Shown here piece after piece: positions 43,510 through 52,344 of a stretch of 64,000 nucleotides of DNA. The DNA is from Streptomyces tagetis. Its GTDB lineage: Bacteria; Actinomycetota; Actinomycetes; Streptomycetales; Streptomycetaceae. The number at the start of each line of letters is the position of its first letter. The first letter of the stretch is position 1. The notes beneath the pieces are model-generated. The model did not search any database. It had not been told where the DNA came from and saw only the letters and a program-made list of their open reading frames with translations. The stretch is from contig NZ_JAGPNL010000002.1 of the NCBI RefSeq assembly GCF_018069565.1, positions 682,001 through 746,000 of the forward strand, given 5' to 3'. The translations under genes were made by a program, and so were the position numbers.

Positions 43510-43825
43510 GGGGCCTCCCGTAGATGGGGGAAGTAGCGGGCCGCCGTGCCGGGCGCGGCGGCGAATTCTGTCTACCAGCCGGCGGACCCCGCTCCGGCGG
43601 GCTTCGGGCCCGGGAGCGCGAACGGGGACCAATGGCCCCCGTAGTCGGCCCGCTGGTCCCCACCGGCGGGCGGCGCCCCGGGACCGGAGGTCCCCGGAAC
43701 GCGGGTCCCCCGGGCCCTGCCGTCCGGTGACGGGGACCCGGGGGCCACGGGGGAGCGGGGGAGGAAACGGAGGGCAGGACGGCTTTCGGCCACGCCGGCG
43801 GCACACGCCGCGCGGCCGGACGCGG
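43510..43825. promoter_or_regulatory. hmp upstream region with tandem OsdR boxes
   Basis: 316 bases between hmp and the next minus-strand gene. Boxes GGGGACCAATGGCCCC (43624-43639) and CGGCCCGCTGGTCCCC (43646-43661) are 22 bases apart, in the helical phase seen at narG. No gene seen. Confidence 0.72.
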
Positions 43826-44311
43826 TCAGGCGCCGTCGGCCTCGGTGAGCCGTATGCCGGTGACCAGATCCGGCCGGATGCGAATCGCGTAGTCCATCGT
43901 CTGCTCGACCCACGGGCGCAGCATCGCCTGGTAGCGGGCGAGGTCCCGGGGGTCGGTCACCAGCCGCGCGTACCCCGTCACCACCACGCTCCACCCCAGG
44001 TGCGTCTCGGGATCGATCGCGTCGGCCTCGTAGGCGACCACGACGCCAGGATCGCCGGCCGTACGGGTCCGGGAGGTCAGGGCCGCGCCCTCGTGGGTGC
44101 GGATGATGACGTCCCCGTCGTCCAGGACGTGGTTGACCGGGCGGACCGTCGGCAGCGCGTGCTGGGTGAAGACGATCCTGCCCAGGGAGACGCTGCCCAG
44201 CAGCCGCAGGGCCTCCTCGCTGTCGAGCTCGGTGCTGCGGCGGGGCCGGACCGGGATCGAGCGGACGTTGTCGAGAGTCATGGCGTGCTTTCGTGCGGTT
44301 TCATCGCTCAC
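43826..44311 (-). CDS. PNPOx-like flavin/F420-binding protein
   Basis: 161 residues from GTG 44311; ATG 44281 (MTLDNV) is an alternative. Split-barrel fold of the pyridoxamine-phosphate-oxidase-like family: LLGSVSLGRIVFTQHALPTVRPVNHVLDDGDVIIRT, then VVVAYEADAIDPETHLGWSVVVTGYARLV. Mycobacterial relatives in the DosR regulon bind flavin or F420. The exact cofactor and substrate are not evident. It shares the control region with the divergent response regulator. Confidence 0.85.
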   Translation of the reverse strand: MSDETARKHAMTLDNVRSIPVRPRRSTELDSEEALRLLGSVSLGRIVFTQHALPTVRPVNHVLDDGDVIIRTHEGAALTSRTRTAGDPGVVVAYEADAIDPETHLGWSVVVTGYARLVTDPRDLARYQAMLRPWVEQTMDYAIRIRPDLVTGIRLTEADGA

Positions 44312-44684
44312 TGTCTTGTCTCCGCTCGGCCTTCGAGGCGGCCGGGCGGTCTGCCACCGGGGGAGGATGACGGGGCCGGTCCGGTGCGGCGACCTCCCGC
44401 CGCGGCCCGCGGGTGTCCAGAGGTGCTCAGTTCATTGGAGCCCCGGGAACCGGGCCCCTGCTAGGGCCGTTCGGCCCTACGGTGCGCCGGTCGGATCATG
44501 CCGTGCCCCGCGCCCGGGTCCCGGCACGTCCCGAGGGGGACGCAGGGCCCCCGGACCCCGCTAGGCTCGGTGACGGGCCGCCGCGCGGTGCGGAGCGCCA
44601 CCGGCGCCGGGCGCCCTCTCGCGTGCGTGCGGGGCGGCCGGGAGCACGGGCGGCCCGCGGAGACGACGCAGACGAGGAGTGTTC
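44312..44684. promoter_or_regulatory. Divergent control region of PNPOx-like gene and osdR
   Basis: 373 bases with a perfect palindromic box AGGGCCGTTCGGCCCT (44463-44478) and a related CCGGGAACCGGGCCCC (44443-44458) before it. The response regulator may therefore regulate its own gene. No small gene seen. Confidence 0.68.
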
Positions 44685-45377
44685 ATGGCGGACAGCGAGC
44701 GGCCCGGCAGTGACGACCCGATCAGGGTCTTCCTGCTGGACGATCACGAGGTGGTACGGCGCGGGGTGCACGACCTGCTGGACGACGAGCCGGACATCAC
44801 CGTGGTCGGGGAGGCCGGCACCGTCGAACAGGCCCTCGTCCGCGTCCCCGCGCTGCGCCCGCAGGTGGCCGTGCTCGACGTGCGGCTGCCCGACGGCGAC
44901 GGGGTGAGCGTCTGCCGCGAACTGCGCTCGCGCATGCCGGACCTCGCCTGCCTGATGCTGACCTCCTTCGACGACGAGGAGGCCCTCCTCGACTCGATCA
45001 TGGCGGGCGCCTCCGGGTACGTGCTGAAGCAGATCCAGGGCTCGGACCTGGTCTCGGCGGTGCGCACCGTCGCCGCCGGGCAGTCCCTGCTCGACCCGAG
45101 CGCCACCGCCAAGCTGATGGCCCGGCTCCGCGGCGAGCAGGAGAAGGAGCAGGAACCGGAACCGCTGCCCGGACTGACCGACCGGGAACGGGAGATCCTC
45201 GCCCTGATCGGCGAGGGCCTGACCAACCGGCAGATCGGCCAGCGGCTCTATCTCGCCGAGAAGACGGTGAAGAACCACATCTCCCGGCTGCTGGCCAAAC
45301 TGGGCGTCGAGCGGCGCATCCAGGCCGCCGTCATCGCCACCCAGGCGCAGGACCGGCTCCGGCACGACGGGCGCTGA
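44685..45377 (+). CDS. osdR: NarL/DevR-type response regulator (OsdR-like)
   Basis: 230 residues from ATG 44685, with GAGGAG 5-10 bases upstream. Receiver domain 1-125 with [15 protein letters not shown] and the phospho-acceptor Asp65 in [12 protein letters not shown]; LuxR/NarL-type helix-turn-helix at about 160-225 ([41 protein letters not shown]). The HTH, context and OsdR boxes identify it as the counterpart of OsdR (SCO0204) and DosR. It should activate the genes that carry GGGGMCC-N-GGCCCC palindromes here. Confidence 0.9.
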   Translation: MADSERPGSDDPIRVFLLDDHEVVRRGVHDLLDDEPDITVVGEAGTVEQALVRVPALRPQVAVLDVRLPDGDGVSVCRELRSRMPDLACLMLTSFDDEEALLDSIMAGASGYVLKQIQGSDLVSAVRTVAAGQSLLDPSATAKLMARLRGEQEKEQEPEPLPGLTDREREILALIGEGLTNRQIGQRLYLAEKTVKNHISRLLAKLGVERRIQAAVIATQAQDRLRHDGR

Positions 45378-45442
45378 CCCCGGCCGTCTCCCGGCCGCTG
45401 CCCGGCCGTCTCCCGGTCGCTCCCCGGCCTCCGGGGTGCGAC

Positions 45443-45472
45443 GGGCGGCCGGACCGGTCGGTCCCGCCGCCC
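45443..45472 (+). terminator. Hairpin after osdR
   Basis: Stem GGGCGGC/GCCGCCC extended by GGACCG/CGGTCC with one mismatch, followed by GGTTCCTT. It lies between osdR and osdK, so may only attenuate read-through. Confidence 0.5.
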
Positions 45473-45577
45473 GGTTCCTTCACCCTCCCGCCCCCTCGGG
45501 CCGCCCGGACCGCTACCGTGGTCAGGAGACCGGAACGGACGGCTGCCGGCGCGTCGGAGGGACCTGGAGGACCACTG

Positions 45578-47302
45578 GTGGAGAGCCCTGACGAGCCGGA
45601 GGCCCGCCTACGACTGCCGCAGCTCAGACTCGACGAGCTGCTGGAGGAGCTCCAGGCGCGGCTGGACGCCGCCCGGGGCACCCGGGACCGGGTGCACAGC
45701 CTCCTGGAAGCGGTGCTCTCGGTCGGCCGGGAACTCAACCTCGAACAGGTGCTGCACAGCATCGTCGAGGCCGCCGCGGCCCTCGTCGACGCCCGGTACG
45801 CGGCCCTCGGCGTGATCGGCCCGGACGGGAAGCGGCTCTCCGCCTTCCACACGGTCGGCATCAGCGAGGAGCAGATCGCCCGCATCGGCCCCTACCCCGA
45901 GGGCCACGGCATCCTCGGGGAACTCATCCGCCACCCCGAGCCCCTGCGCCTGGCGAAGCTCTCCGAACACGCCGCCTCCTACGGCTTCCCGGCCCACCAC
46001 CCGCCGATGCACTCCTTCCTGGGCGTGCCCATCCGGGTCCGCGAGCAGGTCTTCGGCAACCTGTACCTGACCGAGAAACGGGGCGGCGCCCAGTTCGACG
46101 AGGAGGACGAGTCGGTCCTGTCCACCCTCGCCGTCGCCGCCGGCGTCGCCATCGACAACGCCCGCCTCTACGAGCGGTCCCGGCTGCGCGAACGCTGGCT
46201 CCGGGCCAACGCGGAGATCACCCACAGCCTGATGTCCGGCAGCGAGCGCGGCGAGGCGCTCGGGCTGATCGCCGAACGGGCCCGGGAGATCACCGGCGCC
46301 GCCCTCGCCGTCCTCGCCATGCCCATGGAGGACACCGACTCCCTGGTCGTCGAACTCGCCACCGGACAGGGCGCGGAGGAGCACCGGGGCCTGGTGCTGC
46401 CCGTCGACGACAGCCTCACCGGCCGGGCCTTCACCACCGCCGCCCCCGTCCGCTGCGACGACGTCAACCAGGACGAGCGGGTCTCGCCCGCCGCTCCCGG
46501 CTTCGCCGGACTCGGCCCCGCCGTCGCCGTCCCCTTCGGCGTCGGCAAAGGCGTCCGCGGTGTCGTCCTGCTGGTGCGGCAGGCGGGCCAGGCCGCCTTC
46601 TCCGAGAAGGAGACCGAACCGCTCCAGGGCTTCGCCGCGCAGGCCGCCCTCGCCATGGAACTCGCCGAACGGCGCCGCGACGCCGAGCAGATCGCCGTCC
46701 TCCAGGACCGCGACCGCATCGCCCGCGACCTCCACGACCTCGCCATCCAGCGCCTGTTCGCCACCGGGATGACCCTCCAGAGCGCCGGCCGCCTCATCGA
46801 GCACACCGCCGCCTCCGAACGCGTGCTGCGGGCCGTGGACGACCTCGACGAGACCATCAAGATCATCCGGTCGACCATCTTCGGACTGCGCGCCCGCGGC
46901 GAGGACGGCGGCGCCGGTCTGCGCGGACGCGTGGTCCGCGCGGTCGGGGAGGCCGCCCCGGTGCTGGGCTTCGCGCCCAGCCTGCGGATGGAAGGGCTGC
47001 TGGACACCGAGGTCCCCGGCCGCATCGCCGACCACGTGGTCGCCGTGCTCTCCGAGGCGCTCACCAACATCGCCCGGCACGCGCGCGCGGGCCGCGCCTT
47101 CGTCGTCCTGGAGACCGACGGCCGCGAACTGCGCCTGACCGTCACCGACGACGGCGTCGGCATACCGTCCGGAGGCCGCCGCAGCGGACTGCGCAACATG
47201 GCCGAACGCGCCGCCCAACTCGGCGGCGAACTGCGGCTCTCCACCCCGGACGGGGGCGGGACCACCCTGGAGTGGCGGGTACCGGTGCCGGACGGGGACT
47301 GA
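45578..47302 (+). CDS. osdK: GAF-domain sensor histidine kinase (OsdK/DosS-like)
   Basis: 574 residues from GTG 45578, with GGAGG 7 bases upstream. Two GAF domains (about 60-210 and 225-375), then a HisKA_3 dimerisation helix with the phospho-accepting His386 in RIARDLHDLAIQRLF, and a HATPase domain (EALTNIARHARAG; VTDDGVGIP; GLRNMAERA). The first GAF contains GFPAHHPPMHSFLGVP, the segment where DosS/DosT carry the heme-ligating His, so heme-based O2/NO sensing is likely. It is cytoplasmic, lacking membrane segments. Partner of the upstream response regulator. Confidence 0.9.
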   Translation: MESPDEPEARLRLPQLRLDELLEELQARLDAARGTRDRVHSLLEAVLSVGRELNLEQVLHSIVEAAAALVDARYAALGVIGPDGKRLSAFHTVGISEEQIARIGPYPEGHGILGELIRHPEPLRLAKLSEHAASYGFPAHHPPMHSFLGVPIRVREQVFGNLYLTEKRGGAQFDEEDESVLSTLAVAAGVAIDNARLYERSRLRERWLRANAEITHSLMSGSERGEALGLIAERAREITGAALAVLAMPMEDTDSLVVELATGQGAEEHRGLVLPVDDSLTGRAFTTAAPVRCDDVNQDERVSPAAPGFAGLGPAVAVPFGVGKGVRGVVLLVRQAGQAAFSEKETEPLQGFAAQAALAMELAERRRDAEQIAVLQDRDRIARDLHDLAIQRLFATGMTLQSAGRLIEHTAASERVLRAVDDLDETIKIIRSTIFGLRARGEDGGAGLRGRVVRAVGEAAPVLGFAPSLRMEGLLDTEVPGRIADHVVAVLSEALTNIARHARAGRAFVVLETDGRELRLTVTDDGVGIPSGGRRSGLRNMAERAAQLGGELRLSTPDGGGTTLEWRVPVPDGD

Positions 47303-47418
47303 CCCCCTCCCGGGCCCGCCGCGCCCCCGGGCGCGCGCCGCACCTGCCGGTACGCGCCGGACACGTGCCGGACGGAGCTGACACCCCCTCGCCCACCCAC
47401 CGAACGGCCCCCGTACGC

Positions 47419-47434
47419 GGGGCTGTTCGGCCCC
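47419..47434. promoter_or_regulatory. OsdR-type box before the DoxX-like gene
   Basis: GGGGCTGTTCGGCCCC, 98 bases upstream of the start codon; a right half-site ACCGAACGGCCCC (47399-47411) lies about 23 bases before it. Confidence 0.7.
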
Positions 47435-47531
47435 GGACCGCGGACCTTCGGCGTCGGGCGTCAGCGCCTGCGTACGGCGAGAGTGGGAACTACCAGGAAC
47501 CACCCTGGCAGTCCCCGAAGGGATCACCGCC

Positions 47532-48140
47532 ATGGCCGTGCACGAGCACTCACCGCACAGAGAGGGCCACCGCCCGCCGCCCCTCGGCACCGGCCCGGCG
47601 GCCTCCGACTCCACCGCCACCCCCGGCGTCCTGGCCCGCGTCCTCGCCGGCGCCCGGGTGCTCATGGGATTCGTCTTCCTGTGGGCCTTCCTCGACAAGG
47701 TCTTCGGCCTCGGCTACGCCACCCCGTCCGGCAAGGGCTGGCTCGACGGCGGCTCGCCCACCCGCGGCTTCCTCGGTTCCGTCAAGGTCGGACCGCTGGA
47801 GTCCGTCTTCCACTCCTGGGCCGGCGCCGTCTGGGCCGACTGGCTCTTCATGCTCGGCCTGCTCGGCATCGGCGTCGCCCTGATCGCCGGCGTCGCCCTG
47901 CGCCTGTCGGCCCTCGCCGGGTCCGTGATGATGGCGCTGATGTGGATGGCCGAGTGGCCGCCGGCCCGCCACCTCTCGGACGGTTCGCCGAGCATGTCGA
48001 CGAACCCCTTCGCCGACTACCACCTCCTCTACGCCGTCCTCCTCGTCGTCCTCGCCGCCGCCTCGGCCGGCGACACCCTCGGGCTCGGCCGGACCTGGGC
48101 CCGCCTCCCCGTCGTCCGCGACCACCGCTGGCTCCGCTGA
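47532..48140 (+). CDS. DoxX-family membrane protein
   Basis: 202 residues, GAAGGGAT upstream of ATG 47532. Four membrane helices: VLARVLAGARVLMGFVFLWAFLDKVFGLGY, then WLFMLGLLGIGVALIAGVALRL, LAGSVMMALMWMAEWPP and YHLLYAVLLVVLAAASAGDTLGLG. The pattern is that of DoxX-like proteins, related to the DoxD subunit of a thiosulfate:quinone oxidoreductase; a comparable protein belongs to the S. coelicolor OsdR regulon. No cofactor is evident, so a redox role remains open. Confidence 0.82.
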   Translation: MAVHEHSPHREGHRPPPLGTGPAASDSTATPGVLARVLAGARVLMGFVFLWAFLDKVFGLGYATPSGKGWLDGGSPTRGFLGSVKVGPLESVFHSWAGAVWADWLFMLGLLGIGVALIAGVALRLSALAGSVMMALMWMAEWPPARHLSDGSPSMSTNPFADYHLLYAVLLVVLAAASAGDTLGLGRTWARLPVVRDHRWLR

Positions 48141-48198
48141 CCCCCTCCCCGCCACCGCGGCGGCCCCCGCACCCGGGGACCGCCGCACCGGCCCGTCA

Positions 48199-48235
48199 GG
48201 GGCCGACCGGCCCCGGCGGGGGACCGGTGGCCCCC
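48199..48235. promoter_or_regulatory. Tandem OsdR boxes before the alcohol dehydrogenase gene
   Basis: GGGGCCGACCGGCCCC (48199-48214) and GGGGGACCGGTGGCCCCC (48218-48235). These are the best two palindromes of the window and lie about 180-215 bases upstream of the ATG. Confidence 0.78.
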
Positions 48236-48412
48236 TGTCGCACCGGCCCCGCCCGCCACGATGCTCGCAGCGCACAGCCCGTGCCGTACCGGACGGCCGC
48301 GCCCCCTCCGGCGCGCACATCGGGCCCGCCGCCCGCGCGTTCCCGCACCACGCCACCGCCCCCGTCGCCGTCGTCGCGCACGGCCGACGCACCTGCGTGA
48401 GGAGAAGCAGCC

Positions 48413-49456
48413 ATGAAGGCAGCCGTCGTCCAGGCTTTCGGCAAGCCCCTCGTCATCGAGGAACGCCCCGACCCGGAGCCCGGCCCCGGCCAGGTACGCG
48501 TCCGGGTCGAGGCGTCCGGACTGTGCCACACCGACATCCACGCCGCCCACGGCGACTGGCCCGTACGGCCCACCCCGCCGTTCGTCCCCGGCCACGAGGG
48601 CGTCGGCCTGATCGAGGAGGTCGGCGACGGCGTCACCCACCTCACCGTGGGCCAGCGGGTCGCCGTGCCGTGGCTGGGCACCGCCTGCGGACGCTGCGAG
48701 CACTGCCTGTCCGGCTGGGAGACCCTGTGCGAGAGCCAGGTCAACACCGGGTACGGCTGTGACGGCGGCTACGCCGAGAAGATGCTCGCCTGGGCCGACT
48801 TCGCCCAGCCCGTGCCCGAGGGCGTCAGCCCCTTCGCCGCCGCCCCGCTCACCTGCGCCGGCGTCACCACGTACAAGGCGCTCAAGGTCGCCGGCGTCCG
48901 CCCCGCGCAACTCGTCGCCATCTCCGGCGTCGGCGGCCTCGGCCACCTCGCGGTGCAGTACGCCAAGATCGCCGGGGCCACCGTCGCCGCCATCGACGTC
49001 ACCGACGAGAAGCTCGAACTCGCCCGCGAACTCGGCGCCGACCTCGTCATCGACGCCCGCACCCAGGACCCCGCCCAGGTGCTCCGCGGCCACGGCGGCG
49101 CCCACGCGGCGATCGCGCTCGCCGTCAACGAGTCCGCGTTCACCGCGGTCAACTCCGGCCTGCGGCGCGGCGGCAAGCTGGTCATGGTGGCGCTGCCCGC
49201 CCACGGCACCATCAACCTGCCGATCTTCGAGACCGTCCTGAACGGCACCTCCGTCATCGGCTCGATCGTCGGCACCCGGCAGGACCTCGCCGAGGTGTTC
49301 GAGCTGCACGCGGCCGGCCGCACCCGCGTGATCCACGAGACCCGCCCGCTGGACACCGTCAACGAGTCCATCGACGAGGTGCTGCGCGGCCGGGTCCGCG
49401 CCAGGATCGTCTTCGACCTCGACGGCGCCGCCGGCGCCGCCTCCGCGGAACGGTGA
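48413..49456 (+). CDS. Zinc-dependent alcohol dehydrogenase (AdhP-like)
   Basis: 347 residues, GAGGAGAAG upstream of ATG 48413. Catalytic zinc site: CHTDIHAAHGDWP and PGHEGVGLIEEVG; structural zinc: CGRCEHCLSGWETLC; NAD-binding GVGGLGHLAVQYAKIAGA. It should interconvert primary alcohols and aldehydes with NAD(H). An equivalent gene (SCO0199) is in the OsdR regulon of S. coelicolor and could regenerate NAD+ under low oxygen. The USP gene overlaps its stop. Confidence 0.93.
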   Translation: MKAAVVQAFGKPLVIEERPDPEPGPGQVRVRVEASGLCHTDIHAAHGDWPVRPTPPFVPGHEGVGLIEEVGDGVTHLTVGQRVAVPWLGTACGRCEHCLSGWETLCESQVNTGYGCDGGYAEKMLAWADFAQPVPEGVSPFAAAPLTCAGVTTYKALKVAGVRPAQLVAISGVGGLGHLAVQYAKIAGATVAAIDVTDEKLELARELGADLVIDARTQDPAQVLRGHGGAHAAIALAVNESAFTAVNSGLRRGGKLVMVALPAHGTINLPIFETVLNGTSVIGSIVGTRQDLAEVFELHAAGRTRVIHETRPLDTVNESIDEVLRGRVRARIVFDLDGAAGAASAER

Positions 49457-50370
49457 CGCCGATGACCCGCCCGCTGATCGTCGGCGTGGACGGCTCCGAG
49501 TCCAGCCTGCGCGCCACCGACTGGGCGGCCGACGAGGCGGCCCTGCGCCACGTCCCCCTCAGGATCGTCCACGCCACCCTGTGGGAACGGTACGAGGAGA
49601 CCGTCCCCGAGACCGCCCCGGAGGCCGGGCCGCAGGAGGGACCGGCCGGCCGGACGCCCGGCGGCGCCATCGTCCGCACCGCCGCCGCGCGCGCCCGCCG
49701 ACGCCACCCCGACCTGCCCGTGACCACCGCCGTGGTGCCCGAGGAACCCGAGTACGCGCTGGTCAGGGAGGCCCGCGACGCCTGCGCCGTGGTGCTCGGC
49801 ACCCGGGGCCGCAGCGGCCTGACCGACCTGCTGCTCGGCTCGGTCGGCCTGGCCGTCGCCGCCCACGCCGACCGCCCGGTGATCGTGGTGCGCGGCGCCC
49901 ACGACAACCGGGGCGGCGCGGGTCCGCTGGGCCGCGTGGTCGTCGGCGTCGGCGAGACCTCCGCCACGGCGGTCCGCTTCGCCTGCGAGGAGGCCCGGCT
50001 GCGGGACTCGGACCTCGTGGCGGTACGGGCCTGGCGGTGCCCCGCGCACGAGAGCGCCGACCATCCCCTCCTGGCCGGGGAACCGGCCCGACTGCACGAG
50101 GAACGCGCCGCCGACGCCCTGGAGGCGGCGCTGAAGGAGGCCCCGCCGGAACTGGAACCGCTCCGGCACACCGTGGAGGGCCCGGCCCACCGCGTGCTGC
50201 TCGCCGCCTCGTACGACGCGGACCTGCTGGTCCTCGGGGCCCGGCGCCGGGCCGGGTACATCGGGCTCCAGGGGCTCCAGCTCGGCCGGGTCGCGCACCG
50301 GCTGCTGCACCACTCGGCCTGCCCGGTGGCGGTCGTCCCCGAACGCGAGGAGTTCGGGCCCCTCGACTGA
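49453..50370 (+). CDS. Tandem universal stress protein
   Basis: 305 residues from GTG 49453 overlapping the dehydrogenase stop (GTGA); ATG 49462 is also possible. Two UspA domains: the first has IVGVDGSESSLRATDWA and GTRGRSGLTDLLLGSV followed by VIVVRG; the second VVVGVGETSATAVRFA and a C-terminal GLQGLQLGRVAHRLLHHSACPVAVVP. The first G-2x-G-9x-G(S/T) motif indicates ATP binding; the second is less canonical. Tandem USPs are common DosR-regulon members. Confidence 0.93.
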   Translation: MTPMTRPLIVGVDGSESSLRATDWAADEAALRHVPLRIVHATLWERYEETVPETAPEAGPQEGPAGRTPGGAIVRTAAARARRRHPDLPVTTAVVPEEPEYALVREARDACAVVLGTRGRSGLTDLLLGSVGLAVAAHADRPVIVVRGAHDNRGGAGPLGRVVVGVGETSATAVRFACEEARLRDSDLVAVRAWRCPAHESADHPLLAGEPARLHEERAADALEAALKEAPPELEPLRHTVEGPAHRVLLAASYDADLLVLGARRRAGYIGLQGLQLGRVAHRLLHHSACPVAVVPEREEFGPLD

Positions 50371-50410
50371 GGGCGCGCACCCGAACGGCCGAGCGGGGAG
50401 CGGGGACCAG

Positions 50411-50440
50411 GCGAGGGCCGGCGGCTCCACCGGCCCTCGC
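50411..50440 (+). terminator. Terminator after the USP gene
   Basis: 11-bp stem GCGAGGGCCGG with CCGGCCCTCGC, 8-base loop. Confidence 0.75.
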
Positions 50441-50514
50441 GGTACGCGTCACCGCCTCCCGGACGGTACGCGTCACCCGCTTCCCGGCCGGTACGCGTCA
50501 CCCGCCTCCCGGAC
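50441..50514. repeat. 25-bp tandem repeat, 3 copies
   Basis: Three copies of GGTACGCGTCACCCGCCTCCC-type units start at 50441 (24 bases), 50465 and 50490 (25 bases each); units differ at two or three bases. They fill most of the gap between convergent gene ends. Confidence 0.85.
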
Positions 50515-50600
50515 GGAGGGCACATGACCGCCCACTGTCCGGGAGGCGGCGGTCCCCGGCGGGTGCGCTCCGGTGGTGGAGGCCCTCGGGGGCGGGCCGG

Positions 50601-51401
50601 TCACACCATCGCCGGGCGTGGCCGGTGCGCCGTGAACCAGCCGGCCGCCAGCCGCGCGACCGCCTCCAGCGCGCCCGGCTCGGTGAAGAGGCGGGTGGCG
50701 CCCGGCACCACGGCGAGGCGGTGCTCACAGCGCAGCCGGCCGGCGGCGAGCCGGTTCAGCCCGAGCACCCGGGCGTCCAGTGCGCCGACGACGAAGAGCG
50801 TCGGGGCCCGCACCCGGGCGAGGGCCGCCGGTCCGGCCAGGTCGGGACGGCCGCCGCAGCAGACCACGGCGTGCACGCCGCCGTCCCCGGCCGCCGCCTC
50901 CAGAACCGCCCCCGCGGACGTGCCGGCGCCGAGGAGCCCCACCGGCAGGCCGGTCTCCCGGGCGAGCCACCGGGTGGTCTCGCTCAGCCGTCCGGCCAGC
51001 AGGGGGATGTCGAACAGGGCGTCCGGGGCGCGTTCCTCGCCGCTGGTGAGCAGGTCGAGGAGGAGGGTGCCCAGGCCCGCCCGGCCGAGGGCGGCGGCCA
51101 GGTGGCGGTTGCGCGGGCTGTACCGGCTGCAACCGCTGCCGTGCGCGAGGACCACCAGGCTCCCCGCGCCCGGGGGCAGGACGAGACGGCCCGTGAGCCG
51201 GGCCGGGCCGACAGGCACCGCGACCTCGCCCGGGGGCCGCTCCCACGGTCCTCCGGCAGTCGCCGGGACCACCACGGGCCGGTCGTCCACGGGCGGATCA
51301 CCCGGGGGCCCGTCGCCCGGCGGCCGGTCACCGACGCGCCGGTCGCGCGGGGGCGGGCCGTCAACGGGAGGGACGTCGTATCGGTGGTCGTCGCGGATCA
51401 T
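50601..51401 (-). CDS. Alpha/beta hydrolase (dienelactone hydrolase-like)
   Basis: 266 residues, GAGGAGGTGG upstream of ATG 51401. The first 50 residues are a Pro/Asp/Gly-rich, probably disordered tail with PPGDGPPGDPP. The hydrolase core has LVVLAHGSGCSRYSPRN (oxyanion strand-loop), the nucleophile elbow GAGTSAGAVLEAA, the acid strand PTLFVVGALDARV and a terminal domain that lacks an obvious catalytic His in GATRLF, where GASHLF would be usual. Loss of the His would make it inactive or unusual. In relatives of the osd/DosR region such hydrolases are often fused to a phosphoribosyltransferase, which is absent here. Confidence 0.8.
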   Translation of the reverse strand: MIRDDHRYDVPPVDGPPPRDRRVGDRPPGDGPPGDPPVDDRPVVVPATAGGPWERPPGEVAVPVGPARLTGRLVLPPGAGSLVVLAHGSGCSRYSPRNRHLAAALGRAGLGTLLLDLLTSGEERAPDALFDIPLLAGRLSETTRWLARETGLPVGLLGAGTSAGAVLEAAAGDGGVHAVVCCGGRPDLAGPAALARVRAPTLFVVGALDARVLGLNRLAAGRLRCEHRLAVVPGATRLFTEPGALEAVARLAAGWFTAHRPRPAMV

Positions 51402-51498
51402 GTGCCACCTCCTCGGGTTCCGGCGGGAGCCGCCGCGCCGCGGAGTGGGCGGCGCTCCCGCCCGTGCCGGTCGCGCCCGGCGGGAGCCGTCCCGTGAG

Positions 51499-52077
51499 TC
51501 AGCCGGTCCGCTGGCTCCATCGCGGGCCGACCCGCTCCCACTCGCGGGCCCACTCGTCCAGGCGCCGCCGGTCCAGCCGCCACCGCACCAGGGCCCCGCT
51601 CCCGTAGGCGAGGCCCGCCACGGCCACGGCCGCCCCGGCGCCGTAGAGCGCGGACTCGACGGACGCGTCGGCCGGATCGGCCGGCTGCCCGGTGAGCGAG
51701 CCGTCCCGGTCCTGCCAGAGCGTGATCGACGAACCGGCCCGCAGCCCCGACGTCGCCGGCGTCTCGCCGGTCCGGGACGTGCCGTCCGGCGCCGTCCAGC
51801 CGACCTTCACCAGGGCGCGGTAGGCGGTCTGGGTGGGGGACGCGCTCTGCGGCACGTCCGCGAGCAGAACGGCCCGTACGGGCTGCCGTTCGGCGCGCTG
51901 GCGCGCGAACGAGGCGTCCGCGGCGTGCGCCGTCAGCAGGCCCGCGAGGGTCCCTCCGACGGCGATCAGGGCCCACACGAGCAGCACGATCCAGGCTTCG
52001 ACGGCGTCGACGCGCCGGCGCAGCGGATTGCGCCGCCACCGCCACAGCCGCTTCCTCTTGGCCTCGCCGCCGCACAT
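51499..52077 (-). CDS. Rv1733c-like membrane protein
   Basis: 192 residues from ATG 52077 (GAGGAGGTG upstream); longer in-frame starts are rejected. Layout of the Rv1733c family: a basic N-terminus (KRKRLWRWRRNPLRRRVDAVEAW), a first membrane helix (IVLLVWALIAVGGTLAGLL), an external domain with VGWTAPDGTSRTGETPATSGLRAGSSITLWQDRDG, then a second helix (GAGAAVAVAGLAYGSGALV) and a basic tail. Rv1733c is a DosR-regulated membrane protein of unknown function. A box at 52163 is 86 bases upstream. Confidence 0.87.
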   Translation of the reverse strand: MCGGEAKRKRLWRWRRNPLRRRVDAVEAWIVLLVWALIAVGGTLAGLLTAHAADASFARQRAERQPVRAVLLADVPQSASPTQTAYRALVKVGWTAPDGTSRTGETPATSGLRAGSSITLWQDRDGSLTGQPADPADASVESALYGAGAAVAVAGLAYGSGALVRWRLDRRRLDEWAREWERVGPRWSQRTG

Positions 52078-52162
52078 GAGCGGCACCTCCTCGTTTCCCC
52101 CTGGAATTCGACCGTGGCACGGGCCGCGCTCCGAGGTCTTGGGCCGGTGAGGGGGCGTCGGT

Positions 52163-52178
52163 GGGGCCGAACGGACCC
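52163..52178. promoter_or_regulatory. OsdR-type box in the divergent Rv1733c-like / ADH gap
   Basis: GGGGCCGAACGGACCC, 86 bases from the Rv1733c-like start and 167 bases from the dehydrogenase start. A palindrome CGGGCCGGCCGGCCCG follows at 52181-52196. Confidence 0.68.
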
Positions 52179-52344
52179 TTCGGGCCGGCCGGCCCGGTCC
52201 GCCCGGCCCATGCGGGGCGGCCGGTCCTCGGCCAAGCTGGAACGGCGGGGTCATCCCGCCGCCGAGCCGCCCCGGCTCGGCCCGGCCGGCGCCCGCCGGC
52301 CGGTTCCGGCCTCCCAGTGATCGAGCAAGAGGGTGAGGATCGGC

